Assembly: GCA_012514835.1 (NCBI GenBank)
Contig: JAAYZM010000029.1
Location: 1 to 9,097 of the forward strand
DNA length: 9,097 bases
Origin: Actinomycetales bacterium
Lineage (GTDB): Bacteria > Actinomycetota > Actinomycetes > Actinomycetales > Cellulomonadaceae
Direction: 5' to 3'
Below, one piece after another: positions 1 through 4,572 of the stretch; position 1 is the first letter of the stretch; each line of letters starts with the position of its first letter. The position numbers and the translations under genes were made by a program. The notes under the pieces are model-generated. The model saw nothing but the letters and a program-made list of their open reading frames with translations. It was not told the DNA's origin and searched no databases.

Positions 1-615
1 GAGGCGCTCGCGGGCAAGCTCGCGGCCGGCGAGGACTTCACGCTCGAGGACTTCCTCGCCCAGATGCAGGGCCTGCGCAACATGGGCTCGATGAAGAAGA
101 TGCTCGGGATGCTCCCGGGTATGGGCCAGATGCGCGACGCGATCGAGAACTTCGACGAGCGCGAGGTGGACCGCGTCGAGGCGATCGTGCGCTCCATGAC
201 GCCCGCAGAGCGCCGCACCCCCAAGATCATCAACGGCTCGCGCCGCGCCCGCATCGCGAAGGGCTCTGGCACCACCACGGCGGACGTCAACCAGCTGCTC
301 GACCGGTTCGCGGGCGCGCAGCAGATGATGAAGCAGATGGCCAAGAACGGCGGCGGCATGCCCGGCATGGGTGCCATGCCCGGCATGGGCAAGAAGGCGC
401 GCGGCCGCCAGGCGCCCCCGCCCAAGGGCAAGAAGGGCAAGTCCGGCAACCCCGCCAAGCGGGCCGCCCAGGAGCGCGCGGCACGTGACCGCGCCGCGGG
501 GGTCGCGCCCGCCGCGCCCGCGGGGAGCGCGTTCGGGCTCGGTCAGCCTGCCCAGCCGAAGGACCCGGGCCAGGGCGAGATCGACCTGAGCGAGTTCGAG
601 AAGTTCTTGCGCTGA
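1..615 (+). CDS. ffh: Signal recognition particle protein Ffh (SRP54), C-terminal part (5' end outside window)
   Basis: This is the last 204 residues of Ffh, open from base 1 to the TGA at 613-615; the N and G (GTPase) domains lie upstream of the window. Ffh binds 4.5S RNA and hydrophobic signal sequences on nascent chains and delivers ribosomes to FtsY and SecYEG at the membrane. Visible are the end of the G-M linker and the methionine-rich M domain: a Met-rich segment at about residues 22-44 that forms the finger loop and signal-peptide groove, and the RNA-binding helix-turn-helix around residues 79-103, with the typical NGSRRARIAKGSG and ADVNQLLDRF motifs. After residue 116 comes a Gly/Met/Lys/Ala-rich low-complexity tail, ending in an acidic stretch (DLSEFEKFLR). 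Such tails are common in actinobacterial Ffh. The stop codon overlaps the next start (TGATG), suggesting translational coupling. Identification is firm; only the N-terminal extent is unknown. Confidence 0.97.
   Translation, partial: EALAGKLAAGEDFTLEDFLAQMQGLRNMGSMKKMLGMLPGMGQMRDAIENFDEREVDRVEAIVRSMTPAERRTPKIINGSRRARIAKGSGTTTADVNQLLDRFAGAQQMMKQMAKNGGGMPGMGAMPGMGKKARGRQAPPPKGKKGKSGNPAKRAAQERAARDRAAGVAPAAPAGSAFGLGQPAQPKDPGQGEIDLSEFEKFLR
358..389 (+). repeat. Short tandem direct repeat inside ffh coding the Met-Pro-Gly-Met-Gly tail
   Basis: The 14-mer ATGCCCGGCATGGG occurs at 358-371 and again, identically, at 376-389. Each copy is centred on the near-palindrome CATGCCCGGCATG (357-369 and 375-387). 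It encodes the repeated residues MPGMG within the low-complexity C-terminal tail of Ffh. It looks like coding-sequence repetition from a Met/Gly-rich tail and is not a mobile element or binding site. Confidence 0.8.
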
Positions 616-1706
616 TGGCCCTCGAGCTGCGCGGCACCGTGGTGCTCGGTGACGAGCGCGAGACGGACCGCGCGTGGGTGCTGGGTGACCGGATCACCCT
701 CGAGCGGCCCGCGCACGTGGACCACGTCATCGAGGGCGTGGTCCTGCCCGGGCTCGTTGACGTGCACTGCCACGTCGGTCTGGCGGCGGACGGCCCCGTG
801 GACCGGCCCACGGCGCGCGCGCAAGCGCTCGTGGACCGGGACAGCGGCGTGCTGCTCGTGCGCGACGCGGGATCGCCGTCGGACACAGCCTGGGTGCACG
901 ACGACGCCGACCTGCCGCGACTGCTCCGAGCCGGGCACCACCTCGCACGTCCCAAGCGCTACCTGCGCCACTACGGGCGCGAGCTCGACTCGCCCGACGA
1001 GCTCGCGGGCGCGATGGCCCAGGAGGCAGCACGTGGCGACGGCTGGGTCAAGATCGTCGCGGACTGGATCGACCGGGACCTCGGGGCCGACGGCGACCTG
1101 CGGCCGCTGTGGACGGACACGCAGCTCGCGCAGGGCATGGCCGCAGCCCACGCCGCGGGCGCGCGCGTCACGGCGCACGCGTTCTCGACCGAGGCACTGC
1201 CAGGGCTGCTCGCCGCAGGGATCGACTGCATCGAGCACGGCACGGGGCTCACCCCCGAGCTGATCGACGAGGTCGCACGGCGGGGGATCCCCGTGACGCC
1301 CACGTTGTTGCAGATCAGCCAGTTCGACCAGATCGCCGCGCAGGGCGAGGCGAAGTTCCCGCTCTTCGCCGCGCGCATGCGGCACCTCTACGAGCGTCGC
1401 TACACCCAGGTGCGTGAGATGTTCGACGCGGGCGTGCGGCTGCTCGTCGGGACGGACGCGGGCGGGACCATCGAGCACGGGCAGATCGCGGCCGAGTGCG
1501 CCGAGCTGGTGCGCGCGGGGGTGCCCGCGCGCGAGGTCGTGGCCGCCGCGAGCTGGCGCACGCGTGAGTACCTCGGTTTCGCCTCGATCGCCGAGGGGGC
1601 GCCCGCCGACGTCGTCGTCTACGGCACAGACCCTCGCGAGGACGTGCGCGCCCTCGGTGCGCCGTCGGCCGTCGTGCTGCGGGGTGCCGTCCACACCCGA
1701 GCCTGA
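615..1706 (+). CDS. Metal-dependent amidohydrolase family protein (imidazolonepropionase-like)
   Basis: This is a 363-residue protein of the amidohydrolase superfamily, resembling the imidazolonepropionase-related group (COG1228 style); the substrate cannot be told from sequence. The metal-site landmarks appear in the expected order: HxH at H51/H53 (DVHCHVG) on strand 1, K146 (WVKIVAD) as a probable carboxylated or ligating lysine, H188 (VTAHAF), H208 (CIEHGTG) and the catalytic D281 (VGTDAGG). The first about 45 residues and the last about 40 (ending PADVVVY... VVLRGAV) form the small beta-sandwich domain typical of the superfamily. Length fits a complete enzyme. The ATG overlaps the ffh TGA by one base (TGATG), so translation is probably coupled, and no promoter is visible in between. 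It has no obvious functional link to SRP or ribosome synthesis. A hydrolase acting on a cyclic amide, dipeptide or similar small molecule is the safest description. Confidence 0.9.
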   Translation: MALELRGTVVLGDERETDRAWVLGDRITLERPAHVDHVIEGVVLPGLVDVHCHVGLAADGPVDRPTARAQALVDRDSGVLLVRDAGSPSDTAWVHDDADLPRLLRAGHHLARPKRYLRHYGRELDSPDELAGAMAQEAARGDGWVKIVADWIDRDLGADGDLRPLWTDTQLAQGMAAAHAAGARVTAHAFSTEALPGLLAAGIDCIEHGTGLTPELIDEVARRGIPVTPTLLQISQFDQIAAQGEAKFPLFAARMRHLYERRYTQVREMFDAGVRLLVGTDAGGTIEHGQIAAECAELVRAGVPAREVVAAASWRTREYLGFASIAEGAPADVVVYGTDPREDVRALGAPSAVVLRGAVHTRA

Positions 1707-1718
1707 GCGTGGCGCCGG

Positions 1719-1748
1719 TTGGAGCAGGCGGGCGGCGTCTGGCAGAAT
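1719..1748 (+). promoter_or_regulatory. Probable sigma-70-type promoter for rpsP
   Basis: A TTGGAG -35-like hexamer at 1719-1724 is followed after 18 nt by CAGAAT (1743-1748) as a -10-like hexamer, just after the amidohydrolase stop. Transcription would begin near 1754-1756. The segment GGCAGAATGCTCCGCTG (1741-1757) is nearly the same as GGCAAACTAGTCCGCTG (4043-4059) upstream of rplS, which supports both as the core promoters of ribosomal-protein transcripts. The -10 lacks the usual first T, so strength is uncertain. Confidence 0.6.
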
Positions 1749-1754
1749 GCTCCG

Positions 1755-1875
1755 CTGTACTCGGTCCCGAAGGCCCCTCTACCCGACGGGAACCGCGTCA
1801 ACCGGTTCTCCGGACCCCCACCCCCACGGGACCGTCCGGCGCGCCACCCTCACATACCCAGGAGAGACCACCACT
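1755..1875 (+). promoter_or_regulatory. Structured 5' leader of the rpsP transcript
   Basis: About 120 nt of untranslated leader lie between the predicted start of transcription and the rpsP GTG. CGGTCCCG (1762-1769) is perfectly complementary to CGGGACCG (1827-1834), giving an 8-bp closing stem. Inside it GGGAACCG (1788-1795) pairs with CGGTTCTC (1803-1810), with one G-U pair and a 7-nt loop. Alternatives exist: CCGGAC (1810-1815) with GTCCGG (1834-1839), and GGTTCTCC (1804-1811) with the Shine-Dalgarno region 1861-1869, with one G-U pair and one bulged A. The last two compete with the first two stems, so the leader could switch between open and sequestered ribosome-binding site. I do not recognise a named Rfam class. 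Structure was assigned by eye only. Confidence 0.5.
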
Positions 1876-2355
1876 GTGGCAACCAAGATTCGTCTGAAGC
1901 GGTTCGGCAAGAAGCGCGCGCCGTTCTACCGTGTCGTCGTCGCCGACTCGCGCACCAAGCGCGACGGTCGCGTGATCGAGGAGATCGGCAAGTACCACCC
2001 CACCGAGGAGCCCTCGCTCATCGAGATCGACTCCGAGCGTGCGCAGTACTGGCTCGGTGTGGGCGCCCAGCCCTCCGAGCAGGTCGCGGCGCTCCTCAAG
2101 ATCACCGGTGACTGGCAGAAGTTCAAGGGCCTCCCGGGCGCCGAGGGCACGCTGCGCACCAAGGGTGACAAGGTCGACGCCGCCGAGGCCATCAAGGCTG
2201 CCGCCGACGCCGCCGAGAAGGTCAAGGCGAAGGCCGCCGAGCAGAAGGCGTCCGAGGAGAAGGCTGCCGAGGCGCCCGCCGCCGAGGCTCCGGCCGAGGA
2301 GACCGTCGCCGACGAGGCCGCCGAGGAGGCGCCCGCGCAGGACGAGCAGGCCTGA
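1876..2355 (+). CDS. rpsP: 30S ribosomal protein S16 (bS16) with long C-terminal tail
   Basis: This is a 159-residue protein. Residues 1-85 are the conserved S16 core, beginning MATKIRLKRFGKKRAPFYRV and including the R-D-G-R-x-I-E-x-I-G-x-Y segment (29-40) and WLGVGAQPSEQV (59-70). S16 binds 16S rRNA in the 5' and central domains and is needed for 30S assembly. The GTG start at 1876 is chosen because the family begins exactly here and AGGAG at 1860-1864 lies 11 nt upstream; the reading frame is open much further upstream, but only as a shadow in the amidohydrolase gene. Residues from about 100 onward form an Ala/Lys/Glu-rich, probably helical and partly disordered tail ending strongly acidic. 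The E. coli protein is about 82 residues and lacks it, whereas actinobacterial S16 proteins usually carry one. The TGA overlaps the khpA ATG by one base. Confidence 0.97.
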   Translation: MATKIRLKRFGKKRAPFYRVVVADSRTKRDGRVIEEIGKYHPTEEPSLIEIDSERAQYWLGVGAQPSEQVAALLKITGDWQKFKGLPGAEGTLRTKGDKVDAAEAIKAAADAAEKVKAKAAEQKASEEKAAEAPAAEAPAEETVADEAAEEAPAQDEQA

Positions 2356-2594
2356 TGCTCGCCGACGCGCTCGAGCACCTGGTCCGCGGCATCGTGGACC
2401 ACCCGGACGACGTGCGGGTCGACTCCCGCTCACTGCGCCGCGGAGAGCTGCTCGAGGTCCAGGTGCACCCGGACGACCTCGGCCGGGTGATCGGCCGCAA
2501 CGGTCGCACCGCCCGGGCGCTGCGCACCGTCATCTCGGCGCTCTCGACCGACGGGTCCGTGCGCGTCGACGTGCTCAACGTCGACGGTCGCTGA
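2355..2594 (+). CDS. khpA: KH-domain RNA-binding protein KhpA
   Basis: This 79-residue protein consists of a single type II KH domain. The RNA-binding loop is visible as the GxxG motif G47-R-N-G50 inside GRVIGRNGRTARALR, preceded by the LLEVQVHPDDLG strand-helix. In Firmicutes KhpA forms a heterodimer with KhpB (Jag/EloR) and binds many small RNAs and 5' untranslated regions, affecting cell elongation. In actinobacteria the gene between rpsP and rimM is a conserved fixture, but its targets are poorly known. The ATG overlaps the rpsP TGA by one base (TGATG), implying translational coupling, so S16 and KhpA should be made from one message. A strong hairpin follows the stop by 17 nt. Older annotations call this protein a UPF0109-type RNA-binding protein. 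Confidence 0.93.
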   Translation: MLADALEHLVRGIVDHPDDVRVDSRSLRRGELLEVQVHPDDLGRVIGRNGRTARALRTVISALSTDGSVRVDVLNVDGR

Positions 2595-2611
2595 CCTCGC
2601 GAGAACGCCTC

Positions 2612-2651
2612 GGGCGAGGCCCGGTCCCTATCCTGGGACCGGGCCTCGCCC
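2612..2651 (+). terminator. Perfect 17-bp hairpin between khpA and rimM (terminator or attenuator)
   Basis: GGGCGAGGCCCGGTCCC (2612-2628) and GGGACCGGGCCTCGCCC (2635-2651) are exact reverse complements around the 6-nt loop TATCCT. There is no following T-tract (next bases CCGTTGTG), so it is either a U-less actinobacterial-type terminator or attenuator, or an RNA-processing or stability element dividing rpsP-khpA from rimM-trmD. The stem starts 17 nt after the khpA stop and ends 37 nt before the preferred rimM start. Confidence 0.75.
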
Positions 2652-2688
2652 CGTTGTGCCCGAAGAACTCACGAAGCTGGAGCCTGCA

Positions 2689-3228
2689 GTGGAACTCGTC
2701 GTCGCCCGGATCGGACGCGCGCACGGCCTGCGCGGTGAGCTCGTCCTCGACGTGCGGACCGACGCGCCCGAGCGGCGTTTCGCCGTGGGCGCGGTGCTGC
2801 GCACGAGCCCGGCGTCGGCTGGCCCCCTGAAGGTCGTCGCGGTCCGTGAGCACTCCGGGCAGCTCCTCGTGCGCTTCGCCCAGGCGCCCGACCGCACGGC
2901 TGCAGAAGCGCTGCGCGGTGTCGAGCTCGTGGTCGAGGCGGACGCGAGCGACGAGGACGACGCGTGGTACCCGCACGAGATCGCGGGACTCGAGGCGCGC
3001 CGCGCGGACGGGACCGTGCTGGGTGAGATCGAGGGCGTCGAGCACCTGCCCGCTCAGGACGCCCTCGTGCTGCGCGAGGTGGGGGGAGAGCGCACGCTCG
3101 TGCCCTTTATCGAGGCGTTCGTGCCCCAGGTCGACGTGCGCGGCGGTTTCGTGGTGCTCGCCCCGCCCGGCGGCCTCCTCGCGTCCGACGTCGAGCACCT
3201 CGACGTTGCCGCACCCGAGGGGGACTGA
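2689..3228 (+). CDS. rimM: Ribosome maturation factor RimM
   Basis: This is a 179-residue protein with the two RimM domains: an N-terminal beta-barrel starting MELVVARIGRAHGLRGE and continuing to about residue 90, and a C-terminal PRC-barrel starting at WYPHEIAGLEA and ending near the LVPFIEAFVPQVDV segment typical of the family. RimM binds the S19 and 16S rRNA head region and aids late 30S maturation; it lies beside rpsP and trmD in many bacteria. I place the start at GTG 2689 because homologues begin at this methionine and GGAG (2679-2682) lies 6 nt upstream. An in-frame GTG at 2656 would add 11 residues, but it abuts the 17-bp hairpin and has no ribosome-binding site. The gene ends 1 nt before the trmD start codon. 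No separate strong promoter is evident, so it is probably expressed by read-through from rpsP. Confidence 0.93.
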   Translation: MELVVARIGRAHGLRGELVLDVRTDAPERRFAVGAVLRTSPASAGPLKVVAVREHSGQLLVRFAQAPDRTAAEALRGVELVVEADASDEDDAWYPHEIAGLEARRADGTVLGEIEGVEHLPAQDALVLREVGGERTLVPFIEAFVPQVDVRGGFVVLAPPGGLLASDVEHLDVAAPEGD

Positions 3229-3229
3229 C

Positions 3230-4012
3230 GTGCGCATCGACGTGGTGACGATCTTCCCCGAGTACCTTGCGCCGCTCGAGCTGTCCCTGATCGGCAAGTC
3301 ACGCACCGCGGGGCTCGTCGACGTGCGCGTCGCAGACCTGCGCGACTGGGCCACGGACCGCCACCGCACGGTCGACGACACACCGTTCGGCGGCGGAGCC
3401 GGCATGGTCATGCGCCCCGACGTGTGGGGCGAGGCGCTCGACGCGACCCTCACGCCGGGCGCGCACCTGCTCGTCCCGACCCCCGCAGGGACGCCCCTCA
3501 CCCAGGGCCTCGTGGAGCGGCTCGCGCGCGAGGATCACCTCGTGCTCGCGTGCGGGCGGTACGAGGGCATCGACGCGCGCGTCGCGGAGCACTACGCGCA
3601 GCGGGCGGACGTCACCGTCACGGAGTTCTCGATCGGCGACTACGTGCTCAACGGGGGAGAGGTCGCCGCGCTCGCGCTCGTCGAGGCCGTCGTGCGCCTC
3701 TTGCCGGGCGTGATCGGCAACCCCGAGTCCCTCGCGGAGGAGTCGCACGGCGCGGACGGGCTGCTCGAGTACCCCGTCTACACGAAGCCGCCGTCGTGGG
3801 CCGGGCACGACGTCCCCGAGGTGCTCTTGAGCGGTCACCACGCGCGGATCGCCCGGTGGCGGCGCGACGAGGCACTGCGCCGCACGGCGCAGCGGCGACC
3901 AGACCTCCTCGAGCGGCTCGACCCGGACAGCCTCGACAAGCACGACGCCGAGGTCCTCGCGCGGCTCGGCTGGACGGTGGGACCCGAAGGGCCGCGTCGC
4001 GAAGAAGACTGA
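3230..4012 (+). CDS. trmD: tRNA (guanine-N1-)-methyltransferase TrmD
   Basis: This 260-residue enzyme transfers methyl from S-adenosylmethionine to N1 of G37 in tRNAs reading CNN codons and some others, preventing +1 frameshifts. The SPOUT trefoil-knot motifs are complete: the start MRIDVVTIFPEY, the PFGGGAGMVM segment (52-61), LVLACGRYEGID (104-115), EFSIGDYVLNGGE (132-144), R156 and then LPGVIGNPES in the knot, the presumed catalytic aspartate D176 (GADGLLEYPVYTKP), and the C-terminal tRNA-binding helices with SGHHARIARWRRDEAL (201-216). The GTG start at 3230 has GAGGGGGA (3217-3224) 5 nt upstream and lies one base after the rimM stop. Length is normal. Substrate recognition should be as in other bacterial TrmD. 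Confidence 0.97.
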   Translation: MRIDVVTIFPEYLAPLELSLIGKSRTAGLVDVRVADLRDWATDRHRTVDDTPFGGGAGMVMRPDVWGEALDATLTPGAHLLVPTPAGTPLTQGLVERLAREDHLVLACGRYEGIDARVAEHYAQRADVTVTEFSIGDYVLNGGEVAALALVEAVVRLLPGVIGNPESLAEESHGADGLLEYPVYTKPPSWAGHDVPEVLLSGHHARIARWRRDEALRRTAQRRPDLLERLDPDSLDKHDAEVLARLGWTVGPEGPRREED

Positions 4013-4019
4013 GCGGCGA

Positions 4020-4050
4020 TTCGGCGTCGGCCCCTCGCGTGTGGCAAACT
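4020..4050 (+). promoter_or_regulatory. Probable promoter for rplS
   Basis: CAAACT (4045-4050) is the -10-like element of GGCAAACTAGTCCGCTG (4043-4059), which matches the sequence before rpsP at 13 of 17 positions. The only -35 candidate at a usable distance is TTCGGC (4020-4025), 19 nt upstream, a weak match. A transcript would start about 4056-4058, precisely where the long leader hairpin begins, which adds support. It lies just after the trmD stop at 4012. Confidence 0.5.
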
Positions 4051-4055
4051 AGTCC

Positions 4056-4192
4056 GCTGGTGCCCGACCGGAATCGGCTCTGCCTCAGGGGAGCCGGCCT
4101 CGAGGTCGCAGGCACCACGATCCAGACCACCAGGGCGCACCAGCGCCGCTGATCACGTGCCTGACCTGAGGCAGCGCGGGGAAGTGACTGAC
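4056..4192 (+). promoter_or_regulatory. Structured 5' leader of rplS with predicted pseudoknot and alternative stem
   Basis: About 137 nt precede the rplS start. P1 pairs TGGTGCC (4058-4064) with GGCACCA (4111-4117). P2 pairs CGACC (4065-4069) with GGTCG (4104-4108), separated from P1 by bulged CA. P3 pairs TCGGCTC (4074-4080) with GAGCCGG (4091-4097), including one G-U pair. The P3 apical loop TGCCTCAGG (4081-4089) is exactly complementary to CCTGAGGCA (4165-4173), just before the Shine-Dalgarno GGGGAAG (4178-4184), giving a 9-bp pseudoknot. P4 is a hairpin at 4131-4151 (GGCGC/GCGCC with ACCA loop, extended by CAG/CTG). In a rival fold CGCTGGTGC (4055-4063) pairs with GCACCAGCG (4137-4145), breaking P1 and P4. 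This architecture is typical of a ribosomal-protein autoregulatory RNA; the ligand is probably L19 itself, but that is inference. I recall L19 leaders described in other phyla, but cannot match this one to them. Confidence 0.65.
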
Positions 4193-4552
4193 ATGCACAC
4201 GCTCGACGCAGTCGACGCAGCATCGCTGCGCTCCGACATCCCGGCCTTCCGCGCCGGGGACACGCTCAAGGTCAACGTCAAGGTCATCGAGGGCTCGCGC
4301 TCTCGTGTCCAGGCGTTCCAGGGCGTCGTGATCGCCCGCCAGGGCGCCGGGGTCCGCGAGACCTTCACGGTCCGCAAGATCTCCTTCGGCGTGGGTGTCG
4401 AGCGCACCTTCCCCGTGCACTCCCCGACTCTCGAGTCGATCGAGGTCATCACGCGCGGTGACGTGCGCCGCGCCAAGCTGTACTACCTGCGCGCTCTCCG
4501 CGGCAAGAAGGCCAAGATCAAGGAGAAGCGCGAGACGGCTCCCGCCAAGTAG
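4193..4552 (+). CDS. rplS: 50S ribosomal protein L19 (bL19)
   Basis: This 119-residue protein begins MHTLDAVDAASLRSDIPAFR, the normal actinobacterial L19 N-terminus, and contains the family signatures GDTLKVNVKVIEG (22-34), RVQAFQGVVIARQ (38-50), RKISFGVGVERTFPVHSP (61-78) and KLYYLRALRGKKAKIKEK (95-112). L19 sits at the 30S-50S interface near bridge B8. The ATG at 4193 is chosen because it matches family starts and has GGGGAAG (4178-4184) 8 nt upstream; a GTG at 4157 would add 12 residues unlike any L19 and lies inside the leader structure. It is the first gene of the putative rplS-lepB-rnhB-DUF2469 transcript and is separated from lepB by 20 nt holding a small hairpin. Confidence 0.97.
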   Translation: MHTLDAVDAASLRSDIPAFRAGDTLKVNVKVIEGSRSRVQAFQGVVIARQGAGVRETFTVRKISFGVGVERTFPVHSPTLESIEVITRGDVRRAKLYYLRALRGKKAKIKEKRETAPAK

Positions 4553-4566
4553 GGCTCCCGGAGCCC
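4552..4566 (+). other. Small hairpin in the rplS-lepB gap overlapping the lepB ribosome-binding site
   Basis: GGGCTC (4552-4557) pairs with GAGCCC (4561-4566) around the 3-nt loop CCG. It begins at the last base of the rplS stop and includes most of GGAG (4560-4563), the only Shine-Dalgarno-like sequence before the lepB GTG at 4573. It is too short and T-poor to be a convincing terminator. It may lower lepB translation relative to rplS. Confidence 0.4.
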
Positions 4567-4572
4567 GACGGC

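Noticed and set aside
543..1694. Long minus-strand open frame (about 383 codons) opposite ffh and the amidohydrolase
   Set aside because: It is antisense to a gene with intact family motifs; its product is Arg/His/Val-rich without any domain, as expected from high-GC third-position bias.
1682..1698. GGGTG/CACCC small stem at the end of the amidohydrolase gene as a terminator
   Set aside because: It is only 5 bp, inside coding sequence, and without T-tract; too weak to call.
2656..2688. Upstream GTG 2656 as the rimM start
   Set aside because: It has no Shine-Dalgarno, abuts the 17-bp hairpin, and adds 11 residues not seen at RimM N-termini; GTG 2689 with GGAG 6 nt upstream fits better.
4060..4152. 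Possible 30-codon leader peptide (GTG 4060 to TGA 4152) in the rplS leader
   Set aside because: It could only be leaderless, since transcription should start about 4056-4058; there is no codon run suggesting attenuation, and the RNA pairing explains the sequence better. Worth noting only if ribosome profiling shows signal.
4157..4192. GTG 4157 as an extended rplS start
   Set aside because: The extra residues are unlike L19 and the codon lies inside the structured leader; ATG 4193 has a good ribosome-binding site.
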